Source: Absidia repens (taxonomy: Eukaryota; Mucoromycota; Mucoromycetes; Mucorales; Cunninghamellaceae). Taken from it: a stretch of 64,000 bases of DNA. The stretch is from NCBI GenBank assembly GCA_002105175.1, contig MCGE01000010.1:1240001-1304000 (forward strand). Direction: 5' to 3'. Both the position numbers and the translations under genes were made by a program. Position 1 is the first letter of the stretch. Each line of letters starts with the position of its first letter. Of this stretch, positions 1 to 10,536 are shown piece by piece. The notes below the pieces were generated by a model. It saw nothing but the letters and a program-made list of their open reading frames with translations, was not told where the DNA came from and did not search any database.

Positions 1-87
1 GTTGATGGGCATGCCACCGCCACCACCACGGCGCATCAGGTTAGGACGAGCAAGTCTTGCAGATCGAGAAAAAACTCTGGCAAACAT
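1..87 (-). CDS. N-terminus of a mitochondrial-targeted protein (partial)
   Basis: An ATG on the minus strand at 87-85 opens a frame that runs off the left edge after 29 codons. The visible residues begin MFARVFSRSARLARP and continue with LMRR and a run of five glycines. Arg/Ser/Ala-rich residues with no acidic residue are typical of a cleavable mitochondrial presequence. The mature protein lies outside the window, so the identity cannot be given. The Gly run after the presequence is seen in some small respiratory-chain subunits, but that is only a loose hint. Its promoter must lie in 88-1127, shared head to head with the eIF2B-alpha gene. Confidence 0.55.
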   Translation of the reverse strand, partial: MFARVFSRSARLARPNLMRRGGGGGMPIN

Positions 88-1127
88 AATGTAAGAAAAA
101 AAAAAGAATAGGGAATAGAAGGAAGTGTTTTTTTTGTTTTTGTTTTTTTTATTGAGCGGCCCCTTATCAAAATCAAAAGTCATACAAATTTGAACTCCGG
201 GGGTCTTTTTATTCACTTTCAATTTGAGACGAGGCATAAATAAATTGAGACGGTGGACAAAATAAAAATTGGATATGGGAAGATGCTTGGTTAGCCTTCA
301 TTCTACAAAATGTTGATTTTATTTTTTAAAATCTAAGCGAGGAATAAATGTGATTTGTTAAAACGTATTTAATACGGATAACATGGCGGAACGAGGGAGA
401 GAGAGAGAGGGGGGGGGACAGAGGCACACGCTGCTGTAGATCGAAGGCAGAAACATGTCGCCCGCTTGAAAATTAATATAGAAAACAGCATATAGTTTTA
501 GAAGTAAGGACGACAGTTGTAAGAGGAGAGGAGAGAGGGACCAGACAGCATGACAAAAAAAAAAAAACAGCAACGCACAACAACACCAAAAAAAGAAAAA
601 GAAAAAAAAAAGATGATATAGAGATAGATATATATGACTTGGGCTTGATAAGAAGACTTGTACTTGAAGCAGAGAAGACTAATGTTTTTTATTTTTTATT
701 TTTTTTTATATGGTTGACTTGAAATAGCCTCATGCAAATCCCGAGTTGGCGTCCCATTTTTTATTTCACAGCCTCTGAAAAACTTCTGGCAGGTATATCA
801 AAAAAAAAATCACCCAGCTCAATTTTCAATCCCCGTCGTCCAAAAGAATCGCAATCTTTTTTTCAGTCATGCTGTTTTTACTTCCTTTTTTTCATTTTTT
901 TTTTTTTTTTTCCATTCAACTGAAAAAGACATTATTAGTCAATACCCAGACGTGGGAAGAAGGGAAGGGGTATAATGTAGAGGAGTGGAGGGGGGGGGGG
1001 AGGGATTAAGAAACAGAAACTTTGACTGTCTTACCTTTCTTCAGGGGTCGCGACTGAAATAATTTTTATTCCAGTTTTCAAGACTGCACCACTTTGCTTC
1101 TAGTTGGACTTGATTGCACCAACAACA
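88..1127. promoter_or_regulatory. Divergent intergenic region between gene 1 and eIF2B-alpha
   Basis: No supported gene. The stretch is AT-rich with many A and T runs, a GA-rich block near 385-420 and a T16 run near 896-911. A G-rich stretch at about 961-1005 lies just upstream of the eIF2B-alpha start. Short open frames here consist of low-complexity Phe/Ser/Lys and are not credible. It must hold the promoters of both flanking divergent genes. Confidence 0.5.
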
Positions 1128-2470
1128 ATGCCCTTTGACGTATTCTCCTATTACAAAGAATGTTTAACTGAAGAAAAGGTAAGGATACATACGACGAAAA
1201 CGGTTTCATTTGAACAGCTTGACTAACTATTGTTTTCTGTTGTGTAGGAGCCTTCTATATCTATGATTCGGTCTTTAACAGAGTTTGTTCGGCAAAGTAC
1301 AGGTAAATACAAACGATAAAATAAAAGACTAGTTCGCTTATAAAAGTGATTTTTTAAATATTTATATAGCACCCACCATGTCTGAATTTATGACGAATTT
1401 GACGCAAGTGAAAATGTCTTTGCAGGAGCATACTCAAAACTCTGTTGGAATGCTTGCTGGTCATGATTTGTTTATGGCATTCTTCACTAATTGTGCTCAT
1501 GAATATATGGTAAAGACAATACGTTATTTTATAGCATGATGGATAGCTTATGACGAACAAAAAACTCAATTGATCGACTTCATATTACAAACACAGGGAA
1601 TGGATCAAAAAGGACAATTTGCCCACTTCAAGGATCATGTTTTGGGTCGGACCAATTTGATTTTGGATCGCATTCATCGGTCACAGGTAGATGCCGCTCA
1701 AATGGGAGCTCGATTCATCAATGATTATGGTGTTATCCTAGTGCCAGTACCATGTCCGGCGATTATGGAAATGTTGCAATATGCAGCCCATGTACAAAAC
1801 AAACGCTTTAAGATATTGATAGCTGAAGGTGGCCCCACTGGTGAAGGGTAAATCAAAATACTACGCAAAAAAAAAGAAAGTATTATTCACAACAGTAATG
1901 ATTGAATTGATTGTAGACTTGAAGCGTTACAAGTATTATGGGCATCTGGGATCCCCTGTCGTGCCCTACCCGATGCAGCAATAGGATATATGATGGATAA
2001 GGTGGACATGGTATTTGTTGGGGCTGAGGGTGTTGTGGAAAACGGTGGCATTATCAACCAGATTGGAACGTATACAATGGCTTTGGTGGCAAAAACGTTA
2101 GGAAAACCTGTTTACGTTGTCGCAGAAAGGTAAGTGCAGCACTCCATTTTACGCCTTTTTCAATTCTTATACTAATCCTAACCCCTCTCCCCTGTTTTCC
2201 CCCCTTATTTTATTTGCATCCATTAGCTACAAGTTTGTACGTGCCTATCCATTGAACCAGTATGATTTGCCCTCCAGCACTCCTGAAATAGTGAACTTTA
2301 CCTCTAGTCGATATACCAGTAACTCCACCTTAGATATAGTGAATGATTTAGTTACATCCAACCCCTCTATAGATTATACTCCTCCCCAATATTTGACTTT
2401 GTTATTCACAGACTTGGGAGTGCTTACGCCTAGTGGTGTTAGTGATGAATTGATCAAGTTATATTTATAA
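1128..2470 (+). CDS. GCN3: Translation initiation factor eIF2B subunit alpha
   Basis: Regulatory alpha subunit of the eIF2B guanine-nucleotide exchange complex, which recharges eIF2 in the cytosol and senses phosphorylated eIF2-alpha. Six exons join in phase: 1128-1178, 1248-1302, 1370-1509, 1597-1847, 1917-2129, 2227-2470. They give 317 aa, close to the about 305 aa of yeast Gcn3 and human EIF2B1. The N-terminal helical part carries [10 protein letters not shown]. The Rossmann-like C-terminal half carries [36 protein letters not shown] and an ending [22 protein letters not shown], split by position as IFTDLG-like and PSGVSDELI motifs typical of the family. The start is the first ATG and gives [11 protein letters not shown]. 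The gene is complete and shows nothing odd. Confidence 0.95.
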
Positions 2471-2515
2471 TTTTTTTTATTAATTATGTCGTTTTGTTGT
2501 ATATGATTTTGGATG

Positions 2516-2521
2516 AATAAA
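2516..2521 (+). terminator. Poly(A) signal of eIF2B-alpha
   Basis: An AATAAA hexamer lies 46 nt after the stop codon, in a T-rich 3' flank. Confidence 0.5.
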
Positions 2522-3420
2522 GTATATTGCATTTGCTATCATTTGTCCCTCTGAAGTATATGCTGTATAAATTTCTATATCATTAAACTGTCCATATGCC
2601 CTTTTTATTATATGGCGTCTTTATCTTACCTGCAGTATTATATGTCATCGTCTTTTGGCGTATATTTTAAAATCCCGTATGTGCATTCCAATATTCATAA
2701 GCAGTATTGCTGTCATACTATCAATAATAGAAATACCTGTTGAGCCAAATGTACCATCTTTTATTATGTCTACTTTGTTGCCTTCAGTACCTGAATATCG
2801 GCATTTGAAATTGGAATGGCCAATGCGTATTATCACTATATACTATCCATACGTTATTTTGGTGTTAATGGAAATCCAATAAATAGACATGTAGACATAC
2901 TTTTAATAATAAATACGTGAGTTTAATTATCGCCACCAGCTACAGTATCACAAATACAATGAAGAAAAGGGTCATCATGTACAAATTATCGCCTCGTTTA
3001 TTATTTGATCTCAGCTAAATTTGACGAAAGTGCAATAAAAAGTCCCCTCCTGATCATTACGACTATAAATTCTATAGAAAAGTATCAGAGCAGGCTGGGG
3101 TCAATGAGATTATATTGCTTAAAAACAGTATATGATAATTCGATATGATCAAAAATTAATACTGTATTAACTGAAGAGCCACGCGCTCTTTGTGTAACTA
3201 ATTTTTTTCAACCTCCTTCAATTTCTTTTTTTTTCATTTTCATTTTCTCCTTTTCACTCTTTCTTTTTTTTTTTTCTTCTTCTTTTCTCCTCTTTCTCAC
3301 AATAATCAAACATCCTTCTTATGATCATTCAACTCATCTTGTTTTGAAGAAAAACTCACTACTCTCAATTCACACACCTCATCGGTCTTTATTCTCTCTA
3401 TTCTCTTCAACTGAATTTAG
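2522..3420. promoter_or_regulatory. Intergenic region and promoter of the GAR-domain gene
   Basis: No supported gene between 2522 and about 3200; two overlapping frames near 2645-2882 are antisense shadows without family features. From about 3205 to 3415 the plus strand becomes strongly pyrimidine-rich (CT tracts). The same CT-rich pattern lies directly upstream of the other plus-strand genes here (11.7, 42.6, 45.6 and 49.4 kb) and is probably the core promoter and 5' UTR. Confidence 0.5.
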
Positions 3421-3503
3421 GTAAAAAAAAAAAAAGAGGTTCATATACATTTACCGTATCTATCCTAGTTAAGAATAAACTAACCAATATTCTCATCTTA
3501 CAG
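3421..3503 (+). other. Likely 5' UTR intron of the GAR-domain gene
   Basis: A GTAAAA donor at 3421 follows the CT-rich leader. A TTACAG acceptor ends at 3503, 45 nt before the chosen ATG. Removing these 83 nt leaves a short untranslated leader. This is inferred from splice signals only. Confidence 0.45.
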
Positions 3504-3548
3504 TTGACTAGGCGTATCAACTATCACTCTTTACATTATCAATACACA

Positions 3549-6500
3549 ATGACAGACAACAACACAAATGATACATTGCTCCATCTGGATACGCTGACCT
3601 CTATAGAACAAGACATCCACACTCTTTTGGAGCGACAAGAAGAGCTCATATACATCGACATGGTGGATATGTTTGATGGAATCAAAAAGCAGCTGCTGGA
3701 ATGGATGGAAAATGCTCACTTGATAATATTCACCATGGAGCAGAAAGCAAAGGATGGTGCTATTATGTCTTCAACTGAAGTGGTGCCTCTTCAAGAACGG
3801 ATGGCCAAAATGGAAAGTGTCATGGGCTACTTTACTGATATCAGTGATTCGATGGATGAAAAATTCGACAAAATCGATGACGATACATCAACAACATTGG
3901 CAACAAAACGAATGACAGTCAAGATGACAATGGCGAAGATACAATCCGAATGGTCTGGCTTATATCATTTTATGCTATCAGTTACAAAACAAGTGGAAAC
4001 CGCCTATGAAAAACATGAACTTTTGGTGATGATGCAAAATATTATGCTGGATATCGACAATCTTACATCTACGATCTTTCTCTACCAAGAAAAGCGACAC
4101 TTGGCATTGTCAACAACAACTCCAATCATGACTGAAAATGGATCTGGTGGTGATATTCTCTCATCAAATGGTGATTCTCTCAAGGATGAAGCTCTATTGT
4201 CTGATTTAGATCAACGTGTGAATCCAGTATTCCTTGCCGTGGAAAAGGTGTACGCTCGGATGAATTCAACTAGACCACCTGGTGATGACTCGGGTATCCT
4301 GGTCCGAAAACACCGACTTGTTCAAGAAAAATGGGAATGCTTGCGGATAGAAATCGACGAACTCAAGGACGAATTGAAAGAAGATCGGTGGCTAGCCGTG
4401 TTTCGTCAGGTGGCTGATCAGGTAGACACAATGATCAACGGGTTGGACAAAGCCGTGCAAGAATGTTACAACTATATTCAGCAAATTTTTGATTGGCACG
4501 ATCCAGCACAACAACAACACCAATCGATCAACAACACTGGCCTCTCAAGTCCTCATTCGCCAAGCACACTGGACAAACTATCAAAAACCTTCTTACGCTC
4601 ATTCCCACGAAATCACCACTCCTCAGCTTCGATTACCTCATCATCTTCTTCAGCATCTTTGACTCCTCCTCCTTTTGATCGAGAAAAATTCAAATCTATC
4701 GAAAAAAACTTCGAAGCCAAATACACCTACTATACTCCTTCTATTGACCGAATGCTCACCATGCTGGGGAATGGTATCGCCTCTAGGACGATGAAGGACA
4801 GCTCAACGTGCGAACGGCAGTCAGCAATGTTATCACGGTGGCAAAAACTCAAAACAGCAATGGATCATTTGCGCATGCATGACTTGATGGATGCAGAAAG
4901 ATGCTTAGTGGAAACGCCTATTAGCCCGGCCAGCTCTGTACAAAGCGATAGAAGTCATCACAGGATGTGGAGAAGCATACGTCGACGACCTTCCGAACAA
5001 GAAAGTAACAATTCGGCTGACACCAATAACTCCAAGATCAGGGCCTCATCGATTACCAGTGGACTTCCAAGGATGAACCAATCGACCTCCCAACATGAAG
5101 ATTATCGACGTGTACGTAGTGTGACTCCAAGTAGTGGGACATATCACCAATCGTCAAAATTATACGCTCGCCAACTCCAGCAACAACGAACAACCAGCCC
5201 ACTTAACTTCTCCTCACATCCCTCACCTACACATTACAATCGGGTTCTTCGTCCAAGTACATCGGATACATCATCTGTAGATTCAGGATCAGCATCAATG
5301 CGACAAACAGCAACTGGCCGAAAGTCTTTGACCCCTATTCGTCCTGCATGGAATACCAGCATCAAACCTGACAAGCCTGAATTCTCCTCTTTGGAACCAT
5401 TATGGAAAGGTGAAAGTCGTGTGACCACTTCGGGACCTGCGGCGGACACTCCTTCTTCGGCGCGATATCAGCAAAGACGCAAAAGTCATGTTCCACGACC
5501 ACCATCAGCACAGCAGAATCACACCAAAGAAGCATCCTTTATGAAACCAACCAAAAGCACCATGTTACGAAAGCGATCTCAAAGCGTGGAACCACCTGAT
5601 ATTGTTCGACCCAAAACACCAACACGCACAAAAGGACAGTCATCAAACGGCGGATCCAACAATATGCGACGAACAAAGACACCAACAACAACAACAGCGA
5701 AGCAATTACAGTACCATCTTCCACCACGGCCAAAAAGCAGCCTTGCTCGCCAGGAGACTCATGACATGTTACCTTATATCGACCGTGAGCGCAATCTCTA
5801 TGGTGGCGCAAAATCACCTACCCGACGTTCTGGCACCCCATCCCTGATACCTAGACCTAAGACACCCACCGATCATCAACAAGGCTTCCTTCGATCCACC
5901 TCACCAAGTATGGTTCCAAGGCCACGATCTTCGATGCGTTTATACCAACAAGACGGTCAAACTATACCTCCTGTACCTCCCTTACCAAGCAACCTTGAAC
6001 GGCCCTCCATCCATCTGTTGAAAGTAGGGATTTTGAACAAAGATGATGTATATGACGATAATAAGGAACATGCCGACGATAGCACTTCACCGCTGTCTTC
6101 CTCCGTGCTCCCTGACTCATTTTTATCTGTCCCCTCTCTTTTTGATAGCAATGATGCATCTTTATTATACCACCAACCCCACCAGCATCGTCATCAACAA
6201 CAACAACAACATTACATACAGCACCAACAGCATCAAAATGCATCTTCATCCATTTCATCAAGTGCCACTCAAAATAGCATCAATTCGACAAGAACCAACA
6301 ACGACGGTGCCCGCCAACCAACCACTCAGGAAAGAAAACGACAACTGTTGAAGAAACGCTCAATGCCTGCGCTAGCTATTCAACGCTCAGGATCACCATT
6401 CCAAACATCACCCGCCACGCCAACCGTACGAACAACAGCAGCTGCATCGCCACAACCTCTGGCCACACAAGCAAGAGGACAAGGACGAGGACGAGGGCGA

Positions 6501-7037
6501 CGACGACCTGGCTACTATTCGGAAGACGAAGAGGATGATGAAGACGATCAAGGCTTACTATCCCCGCACAGCTCTAACGGCACGTTACAAGACCATCCGA
6601 TCTACACGGGCGACCCTCGCGATCCTTTGGACATGGAAGTGGCCACCATCCTCAACTCGAGCCCGATTGCCATGCAATGTCAAAAATGCCCGCAGGGTGG
6701 CGGCAAGTACTTCTTTGGCAATGAACTGAATCCGACGGTGGGTGGGGGCAAGAAGCTTTATACATGCAAGTTGATCAATTACAGTGGACGGCCGCCTCGA
6801 CGACAAAATGGGGTCACTGCCACGGCATCCTCGCTGGCTGCCAATGGCGCTTCCTCCCTTTCCATGACGACAAAGAACAAAGTCCTTATTAGAGTGGGTG
6901 GTGGTAAGCATCACTGCATTTTTCGTTGGATTTTTTTTTTTTTTTTTTTTGTGATTGACTTTTTTTTTTTTTTTTTTCCGTACCTAGGCTGGACAGAATT
7001 ATCTCAATTCTTACTGGATCATGCATTGTTCCTATGA
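3549..7037 (+). CDS. GAR (GAS2-related) domain cytoskeletal protein
   Basis: Large protein of 1134 aa with a C-terminal GAS2-related (GAR) domain, a microtubule-binding module of spectraplakins and GAS2-like proteins. Exon 1 is 3549-6903, intron 6904-6987, exon 2 6988-7037. Residues about 1-400 are helical, resembling spectrin-like coiled coil (LERQEELIYIDMVDMFDGIK). A long basic Ser/Pro/Thr-rich middle holds many SPTR and KTPT microtubule-associated repeats. Near residue 1040 the GAR domain begins: MQCQKCPQGG, GKKLYTCKLI, KVLIRVGGGW, LSQFLLDHALFL. The intron splits the Gly codon before the conserved Trp. Its length (84 nt) is a multiple of three and it contains no stop, so an unspliced message stays open but inserts a Phe-rich stretch into the domain. 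The start is the first in-frame ATG after the leader intron; a longer frame would begin at a TTG. Confidence 0.82.
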   Translation: MTDNNTNDTLLHLDTLTSIEQDIHTLLERQEELIYIDMVDMFDGIKKQLLEWMENAHLIIFTMEQKAKDGAIMSSTEVVPLQERMAKMESVMGYFTDISDSMDEKFDKIDDDTSTTLATKRMTVKMTMAKIQSEWSGLYHFMLSVTKQVETAYEKHELLVMMQNIMLDIDNLTSTIFLYQEKRHLALSTTTPIMTENGSGGDILSSNGDSLKDEALLSDLDQRVNPVFLAVEKVYARMNSTRPPGDDSGILVRKHRLVQEKWECLRIEIDELKDELKEDRWLAVFRQVADQVDTMINGLDKAVQECYNYIQQIFDWHDPAQQQHQSINNTGLSSPHSPSTLDKLSKTFLRSFPRNHHSSASITSSSSSASLTPPPFDREKFKSIEKNFEAKYTYYTPSIDRMLTMLGNGIASRTMKDSSTCERQSAMLSRWQKLKTAMDHLRMHDLMDAERCLVETPISPASSVQSDRSHHRMWRSIRRRPSEQESNNSADTNNSKIRASSITSGLPRMNQSTSQHEDYRRVRSVTPSSGTYHQSSKLYARQLQQQRTTSPLNFSSHPSPTHYNRVLRPSTSDTSSVDSGSASMRQTATGRKSLTPIRPAWNTSIKPDKPEFSSLEPLWKGESRVTTSGPAADTPSSARYQQRRKSHVPRPPSAQQNHTKEASFMKPTKSTMLRKRSQSVEPPDIVRPKTPTRTKGQSSNGGSNNMRRTKTPTTTTAKQLQYHLPPRPKSSLARQETHDMLPYIDRERNLYGGAKSPTRRSGTPSLIPRPKTPTDHQQGFLRSTSPSMVPRPRSSMRLYQQDGQTIPPVPPLPSNLERPSIHLLKVGILNKDDVYDDNKEHADDSTSPLSSSVLPDSFLSVPSLFDSNDASLLYHQPHQHRHQQQQQHYIQHQQHQNASSSISSSATQNSINSTRTNNDGARQPTTQERKRQLLKKRSMPALAIQRSGSPFQTSPATPTVRTTAAASPQPLATQARGQGRGRGRRRPGYYSEDEEDDEDDQGLLSPHSSNGTLQDHPIYTGDPRDPLDMEVATILNSSPIAMQCQKCPQGGGKYFFGNELNPTVGGGKKLYTCKLINYSGRPPRRQNGVTATASSLAANGASSLSMTTKNKVLIRVGGGKHHCIFRWIFFFFFFVIDFFFFFFPYLGWTELSQFLLDHALFL

Positions 7038-8507
7038 AGGAAGTTAGACGTCTTTTTTGGTTGGGTCAGGACTTTATCTTTTTATCAGGTTTTTTTTTTT
7101 TTTTTTTTTTTTGGATTCACTTAGATATTTTATTACCCCTCTGTCCTTCCCTCCCAGTGTATAATAGTATTAGCAATAGTAATTTATTTATTTTTTTCAT
7201 GTCGTCTTGTTTTAATAAAAATCTCTGGTGCCTTGCTGGAACATGTAGAAATCAAAAATGTGTATCACTTTTTTAAGTGCTTGCTGCTTTTGATAGTGCG
7301 GGGATGTGTTTTGCTGTGCTAGGGATAGAAATAACTATGATGGCGGGTGGAATTATTGACCCCACGGGAAAACGAAATGGCAATCGTCATTGTAGGTAAT
7401 ATTCGTTCTTCTGATGTGTGTGTGTAGCTATATTCTACGGCAGAACAGCGGTCGTCTGGATCTTCAGAAACATTTCAACTCCCGCCCACGTGGGGTTCAT
7501 TCCGCCTGGTTTTTTTTTTTTTTTTTTCTCTCTCTTTCTTTTTTTTGTTCCTTCCCCATTGTAACTTTTTTAAGTTATGGCGAACTTGAATGAGTGTCAG
7601 GACTAGTTTAGAACAGGGTTTCGGCCCAGGGATGACAAGGTGGATGGGGAAACCCTTTCATTTTGGATATAGGATCTGGAGGACACCATTCATTTGTTGG
7701 CTTTTTTGTTTTGAGTACTTCATTAGTTTAGTTTACTTAGTTTAGTCTAGTGCTAGTTTGTCTATAGTTTGTCTCTACATCTGAATAAAATATGTCTCTT
7801 TTTTACTTGCTTCAATGAAAAATGTCCTAATTGTCTCTCTCATGCCTTGCGCAATAGATCCCTTTTTACCATCGCCCTTTCAGATTAGTGTTGACCAACA
7901 TTTTGCGTGCTTCAAAAAAAGAGATCCATTGATCTTGTAACTTGTCTACCTTGTACAGTATATTAGTTCCCTTTTTGTTAGAATTGTTCCTTTCGTTTAG
8001 TGCTGACCATACTTCAGATACCAACTCGCCCTCTTTCCGCGATAGTTCCCATCACACTACCTTCTAATCAATCCTCCCTTGTAGTGAGTTTTTGATGTGT
8101 GTTGCTTGGTATAGTTAGAAAAAAAAAGTACAGTATATGCAGTAAAATCCCTATTTGAATGTGAATGTTGAGAGAACGTTTCCCATAACGATATGATTGT
8201 AGCCTTTCACTGGTTTTGTATCAATGATATTCATCCCTGACAATCCCACTTATGTCGTCTATTTCCCATCACTATATTTTGCATTTATTCGTCTCTCCTT
8301 TTTTTTTTTTTTTTTTTTCGTAGTTTATTAAAGGAAGCAGCCAATACCACATGATTTTCATGCAAGCAAACTTTTTTTTTTTTTTTTTTTTGGATTCAAA
8401 TGGTAATAGTTGACAATAGACTGAGAATAATAATTTTTTATTTTATTTATTGTAAAACAACAAATGATCTCAAAAACTATATAATAACACACACTAATGC
8501 AACAAAG

Positions 8508-8539
<32 letters not shown>

Positions 8540-8613
8540 ACGAATAACGAAGCAAATCTAATCTACTGAGTGTCAAACGATAGTGGAGAGAATACTTTGG
8601 GAGGAGGGAGGGG
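7038..8613. other. Convergent intergenic region with a repeat copy
   Basis: Lies between two gene 3' ends. It contains repeat copy R1 (7440-8070), several T16-T18 runs (near 7091, 7510, 8300, 8370) and an (AT)n tract at about 8507-8536. No gene is seen. Confidence 0.6.
7440..8070 (+). repeat. Dispersed repeat copy R1
   Basis: Shares the family core GTCAGGACTAGTTTAGAA at 7596-7613. Upstream is the CCCGCCCACGTG element near 7483. Downstream come the GGGAAACCCTTTCATTTTGG and CATCTGAATAAAATATGTCT blocks. The 3' part fades near 8070, so it looks shorter than R3, R5 and R7. Boundaries are estimates. No coding capacity. Confidence 0.75.
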
Positions 8614-10536
8614 TTATCGCCGTTTCATGACATTTGTCGACATGGAAGACCACCATGAGCTTCGCTTGCTAGTCCCATTTCCTGACGGTCGAGGATAAAG
8701 GTCATCTTCGCCACGACTGACGGGACGAGACGTGTGATCATAATACTCCATGGCTGCACCACCGCTGTTGCTGTTGCTGTTGCTGTTGCTACTACCATCC
8801 ACATAGTATTGATGGGACCAATCTCTTGAATCTGAATAAAAGGTGGCTTCTCGATCGTGGGTATTGGACGCGCCGGCCATGATACCCAACGGATGCTGCT
8901 GTGAATGGCGTTGCTGTTGTTGTAATAAAATGCCCTTTTTATGTCGTCGTCGCCACATCAATAACCCAAAGAGAAGCAATCCGAGCCCCGCCACACCACC
9001 AATCACTGAGCCGACAATGGTGGGAATCTTATCGCTGATGGATGAGTTACTATCTTCATTCTGCCCAATGGTGGCTGATACCGGAATAACCGTACTACAC
9101 CAGGAAAAAAAAAAAGGAAAGGGGAATATGAATGGTTGGGGATGCCCGGCGGATGGAGACAGTCTTTTTTTTTTTTTTTTTTTTCTTGGTGTCAAAATAA
9201 AACTTACGTTGTTGGGATCACTGTGTTGACTGTTGTTGTTCGCCCGTTGACAACAATCACTGTTTGCGTGGGTATAGTTGTCCATATTGTGGTGCTTGTG
9301 GCTATGCTAGTGGATGGTATGATAGTTGTGGAGAATATGACAGATGATGTGATATGCGTTGATTCTGGTGGTGGTGATGAGGAAGTCGGAGGAGGAGGCG
9401 GTACTGATGAAGAAGTCGGAGGAGGAGGAGGTACCGATGAAGAAGTCGACGATTGGGGCGGTGGTAGTGAGGAAGAGGATGAAGGCGGTGGTGGTGATGA
9501 AGAAGAGCTTGAAGATGGTGGTGGTAATGATGATGATGATGATGTTTCGATCGAGCTACTTGGCGACACTGATGTTGAAGGTATTGTACTGGAGCTAATT
9601 GATGATGGTATGAAAGAGGAAGATGACCTACTAGACTGAATTACTGAAGATTCTGATGACATTGGCACTGATGATGATGGAGATATTGCTGATGATGAAG
9701 ATTCTACTAAAGATGAAGAGGTTGATATAATAGAAGAAGACGCCACTAATGATGAAGAGATCGGGTTAGAAGAAGATTCCACCAAAGAAGAAGAGGATGA
9801 TCGAAGAGGTGTTGTCATTTCACTTGATCCGGAGCTTGACATTACAGGAGATGATCTATTTATATATAAAAAAAAAAGGAAAAAAAAGTTAAAACACCGA
9901 ACTCTTCTTTGAACCACAGAGTATGCATCTGGAGATCAATTCAAAAAAGTCCTTTCCAGATGCCAAACAGTCAATTTTTTATGGTATTACTTACCTGGTT
10001 GGAGTGGACGTTGGAGTGTCACTACTTTTCGATTCAGTTGCCAATGGCGATGATGATGAAGGAGAAGAAGTGGTGGATCCCAGATAGGTGGATTGATCCG
10101 TTGGAGAGGATGATGAGAATAACAATGATTGTGAAGAAGGTGATACGGACGGGGCTGAGGAAGAATGTACTGTTGTCTGAGCTGCACCAGGTGATGAGGA
10201 TGAGAATGGTGCGACCGAACTTGACAAGGAGTGTAATATCGACGAAGATATGGAAGGATCCAAGGATTTTATTGGCGGTTGGGTGCTTGTTGATGGAGCC
10301 GCATCACTTGATTTGTCAATATTGGTTGGAGAGAGGTCTTGTGCCTGTGTTGTTGTTTCTTGAGATTGAATTTCTGATGACGAGGACATCAACGCTACAA
10401 AATAAAAATAAAAAAAAGGTGAGATAAAAAGAATGAAACAAATACAGATAAAGATGTATTTATGTGAAAAAAAAGGTGATTGAAGAGCCGCCATATGCCA
10501 AAATACCAACACTCCCAAAAATAACATACCTTCCAT
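8614..10536 (-). CDS. Mid2-like single-pass cell-wall stress sensor
   Basis: Probable plasma-membrane mechanosensor for cell-wall integrity. Four exons in phase: 10530-10536, 9995-10394, 9208-9855, 8614-9094 (511 aa). Residues about 1-350 are almost only Ser/Thr/Pro, the heavily O-mannosylated rod expected of Mid2/Wsc sensors, with repeated SSSVPPPPPT units. Then come VIVVNGRTTTVNTVIPTTV, a Gly-rich helix (IVGSVIGGVAGLGLLLFGLL) and a basic stop-transfer MWRRRHKK. The cytoplasmic tail of about 110 aa has Asn/Ser and Tyr motifs. No Wsc Cys domain is visible. Odd point: the spliced start MEALMSSSSE has no signal peptide. The 135-nt first intron is in frame, stop-free and encodes hydrophobic residues (MLFLGVLVFWHMAAL), so an unspliced reading would supply one. 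An undetected upstream exon is the other explanation. Confidence 0.72.

Noticed and set aside
9136..9639. A 167-codon plus-strand frame rich in Val, Gly, Asp and Glu, and its overlaps at 8843-9598
   Set aside because: It is the antisense shadow of the Ser/Pro-rich domain of the Mid2-like gene; composition mirrors that repeat, with no independent splice or family signal.
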